From positions 3,919,001-3,983,000 of the forward strand of contig NZ_CP084758.1 in assembly GCF_020535565.1 (NCBI RefSeq): a stretch of DNA of 64,000 nucleotides, read 5' to 3'. Shown in pieces: positions 8,036 through 21,290 of this stretch; the first letter of the stretch is position 1; every line of letters starts with the position of its first letter. The notes below the pieces were generated by a model. It was not told the DNA's origin, did no database searches, and saw nothing but the letters and a program-made list of their open reading frames with translations. The position numbers were made by a program, and so were the translations under genes. This stretch comes from Shinella sp. XGS7 (lineage in GTDB: Bacteria > Pseudomonadota > Gammaproteobacteria > Burkholderiales > Burkholderiaceae_C).

Positions 8036-8677
8036 TTACTTGTTGCGGGTACCGACCACTTCGATTTCCACGCGGCGGTTCTTGGCGCGGCCTTCGGCAG
8101 TCTTGTTGTCGGCGACGGGCTGCTTCTCGCCCTTGCCTTCGGTGTACACGCGGTTCTTCTCGACGCCCTTGGAGGTCAGATAGGCCTTCACGGCTTCCGA
8201 GCGACGCACCGACAGCTTCTGGTTGTACTCGTCGGTACCAACGCTGTCGGTATGGCCGACGGCGATGATCACTTCGAGGTTGATGCCGCTGGTCTTGGAG
8301 ACCAGGTCATCCAGCTTGGCCTTGGCTTCGGGCTTCAGAACAGCCTTGTCGAAGTCAAAGAAGGTGTCAGCCGCGAAGGTGACCTTCTCGCTCACAGGAG
8401 CGGGAGGCACGGGAGCCGGCTTCGGTGCGGGCACCGGAGCGGGGGCCGGGGCAGGCTTCGGAGCCTCGACCTTGGGTGCCGGCTTCAGCGCGCCGTCGCA
8501 TTCCTGGACGGCCGTTGCCGGGGTCCAGTTGCTGTCACGCCAGCACAGTTCGTTGGTGCCGTTCTTCCAGACGGTGCCGTCCGTCGCACGCCAGTTATCC
8601 ACGGTCTGAGCGAATGCGCCAGACGTGGCAACAGCAGCGACTGCGAAGAGCGACGCCACACGGTTCAGTTTCTTCAT
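8036..8677 (-). CDS. ompA: OmpA-family outer membrane lipoprotein-like/peptidoglycan-binding protein
   Basis: 213 residues: a signal peptide (MKKLNRVASLFAVAAVA to about residue 24), a short N-terminal segment with two cysteines, a Pro/Ala-rich linker (about residues 70-95), and a C-terminal OmpA-like domain with the peptidoglycan-binding signature GHTDSVGTDEYNQKLSVRRS. No full eight-strand OmpA barrel is present, so it is the short periplasmic-anchoring form common in Burkholderiales. The start at 8677 has GAGGAG 5-10 bases upstream; a longer frame to 8836 lacks this and would put the signal peptide inside. A terminator follows, so it is probably monocistronic. Confidence 0.9.
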   Translation of the reverse strand: MKKLNRVASLFAVAAVATSGAFAQTVDNWRATDGTVWKNGTNELCWRDSNWTPATAVQECDGALKPAPKVEAPKPAPAPAPVPAPKPAPVPPAPVSEKVTFAADTFFDFDKAVLKPEAKAKLDDLVSKTSGINLEVIIAVGHTDSVGTDEYNQKLSVRRSEAVKAYLTSKGVEKNRVYTEGKGEKQPVADNKTAEGRAKNRRVEIEVVGTRNK

Positions 8678-8874
8678 GATTCTCCTCTCAAGGAAGGCCG
8701 CAGTTGCCCTGCGAAATTGTCCGAAGCTGGAACAAACCTTTGGAGCCACCCTGCTACGGGTTTCTCCTAGGGACTGAGTGATTGTGCCATAGGGCATCGG
8801 GACCTCTGCATTGTGGCGGCGCGGCGCGCGCCTCACGCGCTCAATGTTGCGCAGCCACTACAACCCCGGGCAAT

Positions 8875-8880
8875 TAGAAT
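8875..8880 (+). promoter_or_regulatory. Candidate -10 element of gyrA
   Basis: TAGAAT in the spacer before gyrA, about 60 bases before its ATG; a TTGCGC further upstream is too far (22 bases) to be a good -35. The same -10 form is seen before lapA. Confidence 0.4.
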
Positions 8881-8941
8881 TCCGCCTTTCTGTCTCCAAC
8901 GAGTCAGGCACGGGCGCGCAGCGGCCGGTGCCCACCATCGC

Positions 8942-11571
<2,630 letters not shown>

Positions 11572-11575
<4 letters not shown>

Positions 11576-12207
11576 GCCCCCTGATGAGCAACGCCCTTCG
11601 CCCCCTGATCCTGGCCGCCCTGATGGGCTGCGTCGCCTCGCTGGCGCAAGCCCAGGCCTCCGCTGCCAGCGCCCCCGCGGCCGGCAGCAGCCCGGCCAAG
11701 AAGGAGCTGGTGGCTCGCGTGCTGCAGCTGCAGCAGCCGGGCCTGGAAGCCATGTCACGCGCCATGCTGCAGCAGCCCGTGGGCCAGCTGATGCAAGGCG
11801 CCGGCCAGGCCCTGCAGCAGGTGCCCGCCGAGAAGCGCGAAGCCACCGCCAAGGCCATCGAGGGCGAGATCAAGAAGTTCGTGGACGAGACCGCGCCGCT
11901 GATGCGCGACCGCGCCATCAAGCTGGCACCCAGCACCATCGGCGCCATTCTGGAAGAGCGCTTCAGCGAGGACGAGCTGCGCCAGCTCGCCGCCTGGCTG
12001 GACTCGCCGGTGAACAAGAAGTACGGCCAGCTGGGCCCCGAGATGCAGCGCGCCCTGGCCGAGAAGCTGGTGGCTGACACCCGAGGCACGGTCGAGACCC
12101 GGCTCAAGACCCTGGAGCAGACCGTGGCCAAGCAGCTGGGCCTGGAAGCGCCCAAGCCCGCCGCCGCACCCAAGCCCAGCCCGGCACCCGCCCCCGCCAA
12201 GAAGTAA
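11572..12207 (+). CDS. DUF2059-type exported protein
   Basis: 211 residues with an N-terminal signal peptide ([22 protein letters not shown]) and a helical body matching the DUF2059 pattern ([28 protein letters not shown]-like stretch, [21 protein letters not shown]). The end is Pro/Ala/Lys-rich. Function unknown; presumably periplasmic. The start overlaps the gyrA stop; a second ATG at 11584 is equally possible. The position between gyrA and serC is common in Burkholderiales genomes. Confidence 0.8.
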
Positions 12208-12235
12208 GCCCCTCACCCGCCCGACCCGCTGTTCC

Positions 12236-13348
12236 ATGATCCAGCCCCGTCCCTTCAATTTCTCCGCCGGCCCCGCCGCCCTGCCCGAAGACGTGCTGCG
12301 CCAGGTGGCGGCGGAGATGCTGGACTGGCAGGGTTCGGGCATGAGCGTGATGGAGATGAGCCATCGCGGCCGCGAGTTCATCTCCATCTACGAGGCCGCC
12401 GAGGCCGATCTGCGCGAGCTGCTGCAGGTGCCGAGCAACTTCCGCATCCTGTTCATGCAAGGCGGCGGCCTGGCCGAGAACGCCATCGTGCCGCTCAACC
12501 TCTCACGCGGCGGCGCGGTGGATGTGGTGGTGACCGGCGCCTGGTCCAAGAAGAGCGCCGAGGAAGCACGCCGCTATGCCGATGTCGCGATTGCCGCCGA
12601 CACCGCGGCCAGCCGCTACACCGGCATCCCGGCCGCCGCCAGCTGGCAGCTGCGCCACGACGCGGCCTATGTGCATGTCTGCACCAACGAGACCATCGAC
12701 GGCGTGGAGTTCCACGAGCTGCCCGACCTCAAGGCCCTGGGTTGCGACGCACCGCTGGTGATCGACTGCTCCTCCCACCAGCTCTCGCGCCCCATCGACT
12801 GGTCGCGCGTGGGTCTGGGCTTTGGCGGCGCGCAGAAGAATGTGGGGCCCTCGGGCCTGACCCTGGTCTATGTGCGCGAGGACCTGCTGGACCGCGCCCT
12901 GCCCCATTGCCCCTCGGCCTTCAACTACCGCACCGTGGCCGAGGCCCAGTCCATGTTCAACACCCCGCCCACCTTCGGCATCTATGTCGCGGGCCTGGTG
13001 TTCAAGTGGCTGAAAGCCTTCGAGTACGCCGGCCGACGCGGCCTGGCCGCCATCGAGCAGCGCAATATCGACAAGGCGCGTCTGCTCTACGAAGCGCTGG
13101 ACGCCAGCGATTTCTACGAAAACCGCGTGGCGGCGCACTGCCGCTCGCGCATGAACATTCCGTTCTACCTCCGCGACGAAAGCCTGAACGAGGCCTTCCT
13201 GGCTGGCGCCAGGGAGCGCGGACTGCTGCAACTCAAAGGCCACAAGTCGGTGGGCGGCATGCGTGCATCGATCTACAACGCCATGCCGCTGGAAGGCGTG
13301 CAGGCGCTGGTCACGTATCTGAAGGACTTTGAGAAGCGTCATGGCTGA
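12236..13348 (+). CDS. serC: Phosphoserine aminotransferase
   Basis: PLP enzyme converting 3-phosphohydroxypyruvate to phosphoserine, also used in pyridoxine synthesis. 370 residues, normal size. N-terminus [17 protein letters not shown] is canonical; the PLP lysine is in [12 protein letters not shown]; the C-terminal [16 protein letters not shown] is typical. It overlaps pheA by 8 bases, so serine and phenylalanine synthesis genes are coupled here. Confidence 0.97.
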   Translation: MIQPRPFNFSAGPAALPEDVLRQVAAEMLDWQGSGMSVMEMSHRGREFISIYEAAEADLRELLQVPSNFRILFMQGGGLAENAIVPLNLSRGGAVDVVVTGAWSKKSAEEARRYADVAIAADTAASRYTGIPAAASWQLRHDAAYVHVCTNETIDGVEFHELPDLKALGCDAPLVIDCSSHQLSRPIDWSRVGLGFGGAQKNVGPSGLTLVYVREDLLDRALPHCPSAFNYRTVAEAQSMFNTPPTFGIYVAGLVFKWLKAFEYAGRRGLAAIEQRNIDKARLLYEALDASDFYENRVAAHCRSRMNIPFYLRDESLNEAFLAGARERGLLQLKGHKSVGGMRASIYNAMPLEGVQALVTYLKDFEKRHG

Positions 13349-14474
13349 AGCAGCCGATCCCCACAACACCCCCATGCCCCCCGAGCCGGCGGCCAACCCC
13401 GCCCTGCTGGACCTGCGCAACCAGATCGACAGCCTGGATCAGCAGCTGCTGAGCCTGCTCAACCAGCGCGCCCGCGTGGCCGAGCAGGTGGGCGAGCTCA
13501 AGCGCCGCGAGGGCACGCCCTTCTTCCGCCCCGACCGGGTGGCCCAGGTCATCGCCAAGATCCGCAACGCCAACCAGGGCCCGCTCAAGGGCGAGCATGT
13601 GGCCGCCATCTGGCGCGAGATCATGTCGGCCTGTCTGGCGCTGGAGTCGCCGCAGCGGGTGGCCGTGCTGGGCCCCGAAGGCACCTTCTGCGAGCAGGCC
13701 GCCATCGAGTATTTCGGCGGCGCGGCCGACCTGATCTACTGCAACAGCTTCGACGAGGTCTTCCACGCCACCGCCAGCGGCGGCGCGCAGTACGGCGTGG
13801 TGGGCGTGGAGAACATGACCGAGGGCGTGGTCACCCGCTCGCTGGACCTGTTCCTGCACACCCCCGCCCATGTGGTGGGCGAGGTCAGCCTGCTGATCCG
13901 CCACAACCTGGTGCGCAAGGAAAACTCGCTGCAGGGCATCGAGGCCGTGCTGGCCCACCCCCAGGCCCTGGCCCAATGCCAGAACTGGCTCACCAAGCAC
14001 CTGCCCCACGCCGAGCGTCGCGCCGTCTCCAGCAATGCGGAGGGCGCCCGCCTGGCCGCCGAGAACCCGGCCTGGGCGGCCCTGTGCAGCGAGCGCGCCG
14101 CCAGCCTCTTCGGCCACCATATCGTGGCCCACGCGGTGCAGGATGAGGCCTACAACCGCACCCGCTTTGCCGTGATCTGCCTGCCGCAGACCATGGCCAT
14201 GCCGCCCGTCTCGGGCCGCGACTGCACCAGCCTCATCGTCTCCGTGCCCAACAAGCCCGGCGCCATGCATGATCTGCTGGTGCCGCTGAAGACGCATGGC
14301 GTGTCCATGACGCGGCTGGAGTCGCGCCCGGCGCGCACCGGACAGTGGGAGTACTACTTCTACATCGACCTGGACGGCCACCCCAGCCAGCCCCATGTCG
14401 CAGCGGCCCTGGCCGAGCTGCGCCAGATCTGCGCCTTCTTCAAGATGATTGGCGCCTACCCGCTCAAGACCTGA
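13341..14474 (+). CDS. pheA: Bifunctional chorismate mutase/prephenate dehydratase (P-protein)
   Basis: Converts chorismate to prephenate and then to phenylpyruvate. 377 residues: AroQ-type chorismate mutase (about 20-105, [20 protein letters not shown]), prephenate dehydratase (about 110-290, [15 protein letters not shown]), and a C-terminal ACT domain ([19 protein letters not shown]) for feedback by phenylalanine, with the ESRP motif. Start at 13341 overlaps the serC stop; a frame start at 13329 would add four residues only. Confidence 0.96.
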   Translation: MAEAADPHNTPMPPEPAANPALLDLRNQIDSLDQQLLSLLNQRARVAEQVGELKRREGTPFFRPDRVAQVIAKIRNANQGPLKGEHVAAIWREIMSACLALESPQRVAVLGPEGTFCEQAAIEYFGGAADLIYCNSFDEVFHATASGGAQYGVVGVENMTEGVVTRSLDLFLHTPAHVVGEVSLLIRHNLVRKENSLQGIEAVLAHPQALAQCQNWLTKHLPHAERRAVSSNAEGARLAAENPAWAALCSERAASLFGHHIVAHAVQDEAYNRTRFAVICLPQTMAMPPVSGRDCTSLIVSVPNKPGAMHDLLVPLKTHGVSMTRLESRPARTGQWEYYFYIDLDGHPSQPHVAAALAELRQICAFFKMIGAYPLKT

Positions 14475-14488
14475 AGTACCGCAAGACC

Positions 14489-15382
14489 ATGTTCAATCAA
14501 CTCGGCGTGATCGGCTGCGGCCTGATGGGCGGCTCCTTTGCGCTGGCCCTGAAGAAGGCTGGCCTGGTCAAGCGGGTGGTGGGCTACAGCAAGTCGCCCT
14601 CCACCACCGAGACCGCACGCCGCCTGGGCGTGATCGATGTGGCGGCCGAATCCGCCCTGCTGGCCGTCTCGGGCTCCGACATCGTGCTGCTCGCCGTGCC
14701 GGTGGCCGCCACCGAATCCACGCTGCGCGCCGTGCGCCACCTGGTGGACCCCAAGGTGCTCTTCATGGACGTGGGCTCCACCAAATGCGATGTGGTGGAG
14801 GCCGCGCGCCGCGCCCTGGGCAAGCAGCATCTGCCCGCCTTCGTGCCGGCCCACCCGATTGCCGGCAAGGAGTCGGCCGGCGTGCAGCATGCCGACGCGG
14901 CGCTCTACCAGGGCCGCCAGGTCATCCTCACGCCCCTGGCCGAAACCCAGGCCGGCCTGGTGCAGAAGGCCACCGACGTCTGGTCGGCCCTGGGCGCCCA
15001 GGTGCTGAAGATGACGCCGGAGAACCACGACCAGGCCTTTGCCGCCGTCAGCCACCTGCCCCATCTGCTGGCCTTTGCCTTCTTCCAGGCCGTGGCCAGC
15101 CAGCCCGCGGGGCGCGACTTCCTCTCGCTGGCCGGACCGGGCTTTCGCGACTTCACCCGCATCGCCGCCAGCGATCCGGCCGTCTGGCGCGACATCCTGA
15201 TGGCCAACAAGACCGAGGTGCTGCTGCAGTCGCGCCTGTTCCGCCAGGCTCTGGATGCGCTGGAAGCCATGATGCAGGGCGGCGACGCCGCCGCGCTCGA
15301 GGCACGCATCCGCCTGATCTCCGAGGCCCGTAGCAACTGGCATATGAATATGCCGCGCGGCGCCTCCCGCAAGGACTCCTGA
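14489..15382 (+). CDS. tyrA: Prephenate dehydrogenase
   Basis: NAD(P)-dependent oxidative decarboxylation of prephenate to 4-hydroxyphenylpyruvate for tyrosine. 297 residues. The Rossmann motif [16 protein letters not shown] is at the N-terminus and the substrate-site stretch [12 protein letters not shown] in the middle. No fused mutase or ACT domain. The start at 14489, 14 bases after pheA, is chosen because the nucleotide-binding strand begins there. It is followed 11 bases later by the aroA-cmk fusion. Confidence 0.95.
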   Translation: MFNQLGVIGCGLMGGSFALALKKAGLVKRVVGYSKSPSTTETARRLGVIDVAAESALLAVSGSDIVLLAVPVAATESTLRAVRHLVDPKVLFMDVGSTKCDVVEAARRALGKQHLPAFVPAHPIAGKESAGVQHADAALYQGRQVILTPLAETQAGLVQKATDVWSALGAQVLKMTPENHDQAFAAVSHLPHLLAFAFFQAVASQPAGRDFLSLAGPGFRDFTRIAASDPAVWRDILMANKTEVLLQSRLFRQALDALEAMMQGGDAAALEARIRLISEARSNWHMNMPRGASRKDS

Positions 15383-15393
15383 AGCCCCTCCCC

Positions 15394-17418
15394 ATGTTCA
15401 AGACCCCCTTTCTGGACCTGCCGCCCCTGCGCTCGGCAGCGGGCACCGTGCGCCTGCCGGGCTCCAAGAGCATCTCCAACCGCGTGCTGCTGCTGGCCGG
15501 TCTCTCCGAAGGCCAGACCCTGGTCCACGATCTGCTGGACTCCGACGACACCCGCGTGATGCTGGCCGCCCTGCGCCAGCTGGGCTGCCATCTGGAGCAG
15601 GAGCCCCTGGGCCCGCTCAAGGTCACCGGTATCGGCGGCCGCCTGGGCGTGGCACAGGCCAAGCTCTTCCTGGGCAATGCCGGCACCGCCATGCGACCGC
15701 TCACCGCGGCCCTGGCCCTGCTGGCCGCCACCCAGGGCGGCGAGTTCGAGCTCTCGGGGGTGCCGCGCATGCACGAGCGCCCCATCGGCGATCTGGTGGA
15801 CGCGCTGCGCGCCCTGGGCTGCCCCATCGACTGCCTGGCCCACGAAGGCTATCCGCCGCTGCGCCTGAAGGGCCCGGCCGCGCTCAAGCTCGATACGCCG
15901 GTGCGCGTGCGCGGCGATGTGTCCAGCCAGTTCCTCACGGCCCTGCTGCTGGCCCTGCCCCTGGTGGCCGAGCGCGATATCGAGATCGAGGTGATCGGCG
16001 AGCTGATCTCCAAGCCCTATATCCACATCACGCTGGAACTGCTCAAGCGCTTCGGCATCGAGGTGCGGCGCGACGCCGACTGGCAGCGCTTCACCATTCC
16101 CGCCGGCAGCCGCTACCGCTCGCCCGGCGCGGTGCATGTGGAGGGTGATGCGTCCTCGGCCTCCTACTTCGTCGCCCTGGGCGCCATTGCCGCGGCCGAA
16201 CAACCCATCCGCATCGAGGGCGTGGGCAGCAGTTCCCTGCAGGGCGATGTGCGCTTCATCGAGGCCGCCCAGGCCATGGGCGCCGAGGTGCACGCCGAGG
16301 CCAATGCCCTGGAGGTGCGGCGCGGCGCCTGGCCGCTCAAGGCCCTGGACCTGGACTGCAACCACATTCCCGACGCCGCCATGACCCTGGCCGTGATGGC
16401 GCTCTATGCCGACGGCCCCAGCACCCTGCGCAATATCGCCAGCTGGCGGGTCAAGGAAACCGACCGCATTGCCGCCATGGCGGCCGAACTGCAGAAACTC
16501 GGCGCCCAGGTCGAGGAAGGACCGGACTGGATCCGGGTCCACCCCTTGAGCGCCGGCGCCTGGAAGCCCGCCGCCATCCGCACCTATGACGACCACCGCG
16601 TCGCCATGTGCTTCTCCCTGGCCGCCTTCAATGCCCTGGTGAGCGATCGGCCGGTGCCGGTGCGCATCCTGGAGCCGCACTGCGTGGCCAAGACCTTCCC
16701 CGACTACTTCGAGACCCTGTTCGAGGTGGTGCAGGCACGGCCCGAGGACATCCCCGTCATCACCATCGACGGCCCCACCGCCTCCGGCAAGGGCACCCTG
16801 GCCGACGAGGTGGCCCAGGCCCTGGGCTACTGGGTGCTGGACTCGGGCGCGCTCTACCGCGCCACCGGCCTGGCCGCCAGCCGCGCTGGCGTGGATCTGG
16901 ATGACGGCGCCGCCGTCGCTGCCGTCGCCGTCGGCCTGGACCTGCATTTCGAGCAGGGCCGCGCCTTCCTGGACGAGGAAGACATCAGCGACGCCCTGCG
17001 CCAGGAGGCCACCGGCCTGATGGCCTCGCGCGTGGCCGTGCACCCGGCGGTGCGCGCCGCCCTGCATCAGCTGCAACTGGACTTCCGCCGCCTGCCAGGC
17101 CTGGTGGCGGACGGCCGCGATATGGGCACGGCCATCTTCCCGGCCGCCCCGCTCAAGGTTTTCCTGAGCGCCAGCGCCGCCACGCGCGCCGAGCGCCGCC
17201 ATAAGCAATTGATTTCCAAGGGAATTTCGGCTAATATCGAGGACTTGCGTGCGGATCTTGAAGCACGCGACGCGCGCGACAAGGGTCGCAGCGCGTCGCC
17301 GCTGCAGGCCGCACCCGATGCGTTCACGCTGGACAACTCGGCCCAGACCATTGAGGAATCAAGGGATCTGGTGCTGGCTTGGTGGCAGGAGCGCGGTCCT
17401 TTCGGCCCGCAAGGCTGA
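15394..17418 (+). CDS. aroA-cmk: Fused 3-phosphoshikimate 1-carboxyvinyltransferase / cytidylate kinase
   Basis: One 674-residue frame with two enzymes. Residues 1-448 are EPSP synthase (AroA), step six of the shikimate pathway, with PGSKSISNR near residue 22, [10 protein letters not shown], and a Lys/Arg-rich active site ([12 protein letters not shown]). Residues 452-674 are CMP kinase, with P-loop [13 protein letters not shown] from about residue 456 and [13 protein letters not shown]. There is no internal stop or restart site. E. coli keeps aroA and cmk as separate genes near rpsA-ihfB; the fusion is known in some Burkholderiales. Confidence 0.96.
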   Translation: MFKTPFLDLPPLRSAAGTVRLPGSKSISNRVLLLAGLSEGQTLVHDLLDSDDTRVMLAALRQLGCHLEQEPLGPLKVTGIGGRLGVAQAKLFLGNAGTAMRPLTAALALLAATQGGEFELSGVPRMHERPIGDLVDALRALGCPIDCLAHEGYPPLRLKGPAALKLDTPVRVRGDVSSQFLTALLLALPLVAERDIEIEVIGELISKPYIHITLELLKRFGIEVRRDADWQRFTIPAGSRYRSPGAVHVEGDASSASYFVALGAIAAAEQPIRIEGVGSSSLQGDVRFIEAAQAMGAEVHAEANALEVRRGAWPLKALDLDCNHIPDAAMTLAVMALYADGPSTLRNIASWRVKETDRIAAMAAELQKLGAQVEEGPDWIRVHPLSAGAWKPAAIRTYDDHRVAMCFSLAAFNALVSDRPVPVRILEPHCVAKTFPDYFETLFEVVQARPEDIPVITIDGPTASGKGTLADEVAQALGYWVLDSGALYRATGLAASRAGVDLDDGAAVAAVAVGLDLHFEQGRAFLDEEDISDALRQEATGLMASRVAVHPAVRAALHQLQLDFRRLPGLVADGRDMGTAIFPAAPLKVFLSASAATRAERRHKQLISKGISANIEDLRADLEARDARDKGRSASPLQAAPDAFTLDNSAQTIEESRDLVLAWWQERGPFGPQG

Positions 17419-17560
17419 GAGGGCAAACGGCCGGTGAGCCCCTGGCTTGCCGGTCGCAGTGACACCATGTCACAGGGCCCGCCGCCCTTCCCTCCGAACG
17501 TCAGTTCATCGAGGGCGGCGAACTCAACAACCTAACCCGCGGGGTCTTCCCGCAGCAACC

Positions 17561-19273
17561 ATGTCCCAAATCCAAAACGCCACCGGTGGTGAGTCCTTCG
17601 CCGCTCTGTTCGAAGAGTCGCTGCAAAAAGCCGACATGCGCTCGGGCGAGGTCATCTCGGCCGAAGTCGTGCGCATCGACTACAACTTCGTGGTGGTGAA
17701 TGCCGGCCTGAAGTCGGAAGCCTACGTGCCCATCGACGAGTTCAAGAACGACCAGGGCGAACTGGAAGTTCACGTCGGTGACTTCGTCTCGGTGGCCATC
17801 GATGCCATCGAAAACGGCTACGGCGACACCATCCTGTCGCGCGACAAGGCCAAGCGCCTGGCTTCCTGGCTGGCTCTGGAGAACGCGCTGGAGTCCGGCG
17901 AGTTCGTGACCGGCACCGTCTCCGGCAAGGTCAAGGGCGGCCTGACCGTCCTGGTCAACGGCATTCGCGCCTTCCTGCCCGGATCGCTCCTGGACACCCG
18001 CCCGGTGAAGGACATGAGCCCGTTCGAGGGCAAGACCATGGAATTCAAGGTCATCAAGCTCGACCGCAAGCGCAACAACGTTGTGCTGTCGCGTCGCGCC
18101 GTGGTGGAAGCCTCCATGGGTGAAGAACGCGCCAAGCTGCTGGAAACCCTGTCCGAAGGCGCCATCGTCAACGGCGTCGTCAAGAACATCACCGATTACG
18201 GTGCGTTCGTTGACCTCGGCGGCATCGACGGCCTGCTGCACGTCACCGACATGGCCTGGCGCCGCGTCCGTCACCCGAGCGAAGTCGTTCAGGTCGGCCA
18301 GGAACTGACCGCCAAGGTCCTGAAGTTCGACGCCGAGAAGAACCGCGTGTCGCTGGGTCTGAAGCAGCTGGGCGACGACCCCTGGTTCGGCGTGGCCCGT
18401 CGCTACCCGACTGGCACCCGCCTGTTCGGCAAGGTCACGAACATCACCGACTACGGTGCGTTCGTCGAGCTGGAACCGGGCATCGAAGGCCTGATCCACA
18501 TCTCCGAAATGTCCTGGACGAAGAAGAACGTGGCTCCCTCCAAGGTCGTCTCCCTGGGCGACGAAGTGGAAGTCATGGTCCTGGAGATCGACGAAGACAA
18601 GCGTCGCATCTCGCTGGGCATGAAGCAGTGCAAGGCCAACCCCTGGGAAGAGTTCGCCGAGAACGTCAAGCGCGGCGACCGCGTCAAGGGCCCGGTCAAG
18701 TCCATCACCGACTTCGGCGTGTTCGTGGGCCTGGCCCAGGGCATCGACGGTCTGGTGCACCTGTCCGACCTGTCCTGGCAAGAGACTGGCGAAGCTGCCG
18801 TGCGCAACTTCAAGAAGGGCCAGGAAGTCGAAGCCATCGTGCTGGCCGTGGACGTCGAGCGCGAGCGCATCTCCCTGGGCATCAAGCAACTGGACGCCGA
18901 TCCGTTCACCAGCTACACCTCGGTCAACGACCGCGGCATGTCGGTGACCGGTAAGGTCAAGACCGTTGACGCCCGTGGCGCCGAGATCGAACTGGCCGAC
19001 GACGTGCTGGGCTATCTGCGTGCTTCCGAAATCAGCCGCGACCGCGTCGAAGACGCCCGCAATGTGCTGAAGGAAGGCGACGAAGTGACGGCCGTGATCG
19101 TCAACATCGACCGCAAGACCCGCAACATCCAGCTGTCGATCAAGGCCAAGGACAACGCTGACCAGCAAGAAGCCATGCAGCGCCTGTCCGCGACCAACGA
19201 GCGCGAGAACGCCGGTACCACCAGCCTGGGCGCCCTGCTGCGTGCCAAGCTGGACAACCAGAACAACGGCTGA
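17561..19273 (+). CDS. rpsA: 30S ribosomal protein S1
   Basis: 570 residues with six S1 (OB-fold) RNA-binding repeats; repeats 3-6 carry the canonical [24 protein letters not shown] signature. Helps load mRNA on the 30S subunit. The start at 17561 ([20 protein letters not shown]) matches the family; an in-frame start at 17447 lies in the leader. The 142-base leader after cmk holds GC-rich inverted repeats (for example near 17458-17475), which may mediate S1 autoregulation. Two hairpins follow the stop. Confidence 0.98.
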   Translation: MSQIQNATGGESFAALFEESLQKADMRSGEVISAEVVRIDYNFVVVNAGLKSEAYVPIDEFKNDQGELEVHVGDFVSVAIDAIENGYGDTILSRDKAKRLASWLALENALESGEFVTGTVSGKVKGGLTVLVNGIRAFLPGSLLDTRPVKDMSPFEGKTMEFKVIKLDRKRNNVVLSRRAVVEASMGEERAKLLETLSEGAIVNGVVKNITDYGAFVDLGGIDGLLHVTDMAWRRVRHPSEVVQVGQELTAKVLKFDAEKNRVSLGLKQLGDDPWFGVARRYPTGTRLFGKVTNITDYGAFVELEPGIEGLIHISEMSWTKKNVAPSKVVSLGDEVEVMVLEIDEDKRRISLGMKQCKANPWEEFAENVKRGDRVKGPVKSITDFGVFVGLAQGIDGLVHLSDLSWQETGEAAVRNFKKGQEVEAIVLAVDVERERISLGIKQLDADPFTSYTSVNDRGMSVTGKVKTVDARGAEIELADDVLGYLRASEISRDRVEDARNVLKEGDEVTAVIVNIDRKTRNIQLSIKAKDNADQQEAMQRLSATNERENAGTTSLGALLRAKLDNQNNG

Positions 19274-19287
19274 TAACCCTGTTCTGA

Positions 19288-19366
19288 GGGCGGCAAGGCT
19301 CTGCTAGCCTTGCTGCCCTGGTGACGCTCAAGGCTCGCCACTCTCACCGAGGGCGAGCCTTCTTTC
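19288..19366 (+). terminator. Double hairpin terminator after rpsA
   Basis: First stem GGGCGGCAAGGCT / AGCCTTGCTGCCC (19288-19318, one mismatch). Second stem AAGGCTCGCC / GGCGAGCCTT (19330-19361), followed by CTTTCTT. The second is the better rho-independent terminator. It separates rpsA from ihfB. Confidence 0.75.
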
Positions 19367-19389
19367 TTCCCCCGCCAAGCATTCCCGTC

Positions 19390-19698
19390 ATGACCCGATC
19401 CGATCTTGTTGCCCACCTGGCCGAGCGCTTCAGCCAGCTGACCCAGCGCGACACCGAGTTCGCGGTCAAGACCATCCTGGACGCCATGTCCGACGCCCTG
19501 TCCAAGGGCCACCGCATCGAGATCCGCGGCTTCGGCAGCTTTTCGATCAACCGCCGTCCGCCCCGCATGGGCCGCAATCCGCGCAGCGGCGCCCAGGTGC
19601 TGATCCCCGAAAAGCTGGTGCCGCACTTCAAGCCCGGCAAGGCCCTGCGTGAAGCCGTGGACGCCCAGTTGCCCGTGGACGACAAGGCCGAGGCCTGA
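19390..19698 (+). CDS. ihfB: Integration host factor subunit beta
   Basis: DNA-bending protein, heterodimer with IHF-alpha. 102 residues; the HU/IHF fold is clear, with [22 protein letters not shown] as the DNA-embracing arm and proline. The start at 19390 ([14 protein letters not shown]) matches the family. The order rpsA-ihfB-lapA-lapB is conserved in proteobacteria. Confidence 0.96.
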   Translation: MTRSDLVAHLAERFSQLTQRDTEFAVKTILDAMSDALSKGHRIEIRGFGSFSINRRPPRMGRNPRSGAQVLIPEKLVPHFKPGKALREAVDAQLPVDDKAEA

Positions 19699-19725
19699 GC
19701 CTCGCGACGCGCCCGAGCCGGCGCC

Positions 19726-19731
19726 TAGAAT
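19726..19731 (+). promoter_or_regulatory. Candidate -10 element of lapA (leaderless spacing)
   Basis: TAGAAT ends 6 bases before the lapA ATG, so a normal start point 6-7 bases downstream would place the transcript start at the ATG itself. Confidence 0.4.
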
Positions 19732-19737
19732 CCCGCA

Positions 19738-20040
19738 ATGCGTGTGTTCGTCTGGCTCCTGCGAGCCTTCATCTTCTTCGCCCTCTTCGCCTTCGCGCTG
19801 AACAACAGCCAGGAGGCCGAAGTGCGCTGGTTCTTCGGCCATGAATGGCGTGCGCCCATGGTCATCATCGTGCTCGTGGCCTTCGGCTGCGGCGCGGCCC
19901 TGGGCGTGCTCGCCATGGTGCCGGCCTGGTGGAAGCACCGCCGTGTGGCGCAGCGCCAGCAGCAGCTGAGCGAGCCGGGCAGCGCGCCCAGCGCAGAGGC
20001 CACGCCCCCCAACGCCAGCGTGGTGCGCGATGGACTTTGA
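19738..20040 (+). CDS. lapA: LapA-family inner membrane protein
   Basis: 100 residues with two transmembrane helices (about 4-20 and 41-62) and a short basic cytoplasmic tail, the LapA/YciS layout (NNSQEAEVRWFFG between the helices). LapA works with LapB to control LpxC turnover and so LPS synthesis. It overlaps lapB by 11 bases. No ribosome-binding site is visible, consistent with the leaderless spacing of TAGAAT upstream. Confidence 0.88.
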   Translation: MRVFVWLLRAFIFFALFAFALNNSQEAEVRWFFGHEWRAPMVIIVLVAFGCGAALGVLAMVPAWWKHRRVAQRQQQLSEPGSAPSAEATPPNASVVRDGL

Positions 20041-21178
20041 CCTGCGCTGGCTGCTGATCGCCCTGCCCGTCGCCTTCGCCCTGGGCTGGCTGGCTTCCAA
20101 GCTGGACACCCGGCAGTGGAAGCGCGAGCAGCGCGATGCCCCCAAGACCTTCTTCAAGGGCCTGAATCTGCTGCTCAACGAGCAGCAGGACAAGGCCATC
20201 GACGCCTTCATCGAGGCGGTGCAGAACGACCCCGACACCTCGGAGCTGCACTTCGCCCTGGGCAATCTCTTCCGCCGCCGCGGTGAGTACGAGCGCGCGG
20301 TGCGGGTGCACCAGCACCTGCTGCAGCGCGGTGACCTGCCCCTGGCCGAGCGCGAGCGCGCCCAGTACGCCCTGGCGCAGGACTTCTTCAAGGCCGGCCT
20401 CTTCGACCGCGCCGAGGAAGCCTATGCCGCCCTGCGAGGCACCGCCTTCGAGACCGAGGCCGAGCTCGCCCTGCTCTCGCTCTACGAGCGCTCGCGCGAC
20501 TGGCGCAAGGCCGCCGAGGTAGCCCGCCATCTGGAGCAGGGCGGCAGCGGCAGCTTTGCCGGCCGCATTGCCAACTACCTGTGCGAGCTGGCCCAGGAGG
20601 CCCAGGGTCAGGGCAATGATGCCGAGGCCCAGGCCCTGCTGGCCGAGGCCCGCAAGGTGGCGCCGCGCGCCGCCCGAGCCCATGTGCTGGCCGGCCAGAT
20701 GCTGGCCCGCCGGCAACAGCCCGAGCAGGCCATGGCCGCCTATGCCGGCCTGCTCAGCGCCAGCCCCGAGGCCTTCCACCTGGTGGCGCGCGACTATGCG
20801 GACGCGGCCCTGAGCGCCGGTCTGGAGCAGCAGGCCCTGGCCACCTTGCAAACCCAGTACCAACGCAGCCCCGGCATGCAGCTGCTGGCCGCCATCGCAC
20901 GCCTGGACCCGGACACCACGGCCCAGCGCCAGCGCCTGGTCCAGCATCTGCGTGCCGAGCCCAGCCTATCTGCCGCCCGCGCCCTGGTGCAGCAAAGCGG
21001 TGCTCAGCTGAGCGAGGAAGAAGCCCCTCTGCTCACCGCCGCCCTGGACCATGCGGTGCGCCCGCTGCAGCGCTACCGCTGCGCCGCCTGCGGCTTCGAG
21101 GCCCAGCACTATTTCTGGCAATGCCCGGGCTGCCTCAGCTGGGACAGCTATCCCCCGCGCCACGTCGAAGAGCTATGA
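20030..21178 (+). CDS. lapB: LPS assembly protein B
   Basis: 382 residues: an N-terminal membrane anchor (LLIALPVAFALGWLASKL), a string of TPR helices, and a C-terminal rubredoxin-like metal site with two CxxC pairs (CAACGF and CPGC). LapB (YciM) bridges LPS synthesis and LpxC degradation by FtsH in E. coli. The glycosyltransferase block and msbA directly downstream fit this role. Confidence 0.93.
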   Translation: MDFDLRWLLIALPVAFALGWLASKLDTRQWKREQRDAPKTFFKGLNLLLNEQQDKAIDAFIEAVQNDPDTSELHFALGNLFRRRGEYERAVRVHQHLLQRGDLPLAERERAQYALAQDFFKAGLFDRAEEAYAALRGTAFETEAELALLSLYERSRDWRKAAEVARHLEQGGSGSFAGRIANYLCELAQEAQGQGNDAEAQALLAEARKVAPRAARAHVLAGQMLARRQQPEQAMAAYAGLLSASPEAFHLVARDYADAALSAGLEQQALATLQTQYQRSPGMQLLAAIARLDPDTTAQRQRLVQHLRAEPSLSAARALVQQSGAQLSEEEAPLLTAALDHAVRPLQRYRCAACGFEAQHYFWQCPGCLSWDSYPPRHVEEL

Positions 21179-21182
21179 CCCA

Positions 21183-21265
21183 CCCCCTACCGGCTTCGCC
21201 GGCCCCATCAAGGGAGCGCACCCGACGGCCCGGCCGAGCCGGTTCCGTGGGTGCCGCGCGGGAAT
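21183..21265. repeat. Structured intergenic repeat, copy 1
   Basis: An 83-base element between lapB and the first glycosyltransferase. It opens with CCCCTACCGGCT and contains three inverted repeats (CCGGCTTCGCCGG; GCGCACCC with GGGTGCCGCGC; and an inner CCGGCCGAGCCGG). A close copy lies at 43465-43549 between transporter genes. Several differences between copies fall in paired positions, suggesting RNA or cruciform structure is kept. Probably a REP-like family of this genome. Confidence 0.7.
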
Positions 21266-21290
21266 ACAGAAGGGTAGCCAAGTCGCTCCA

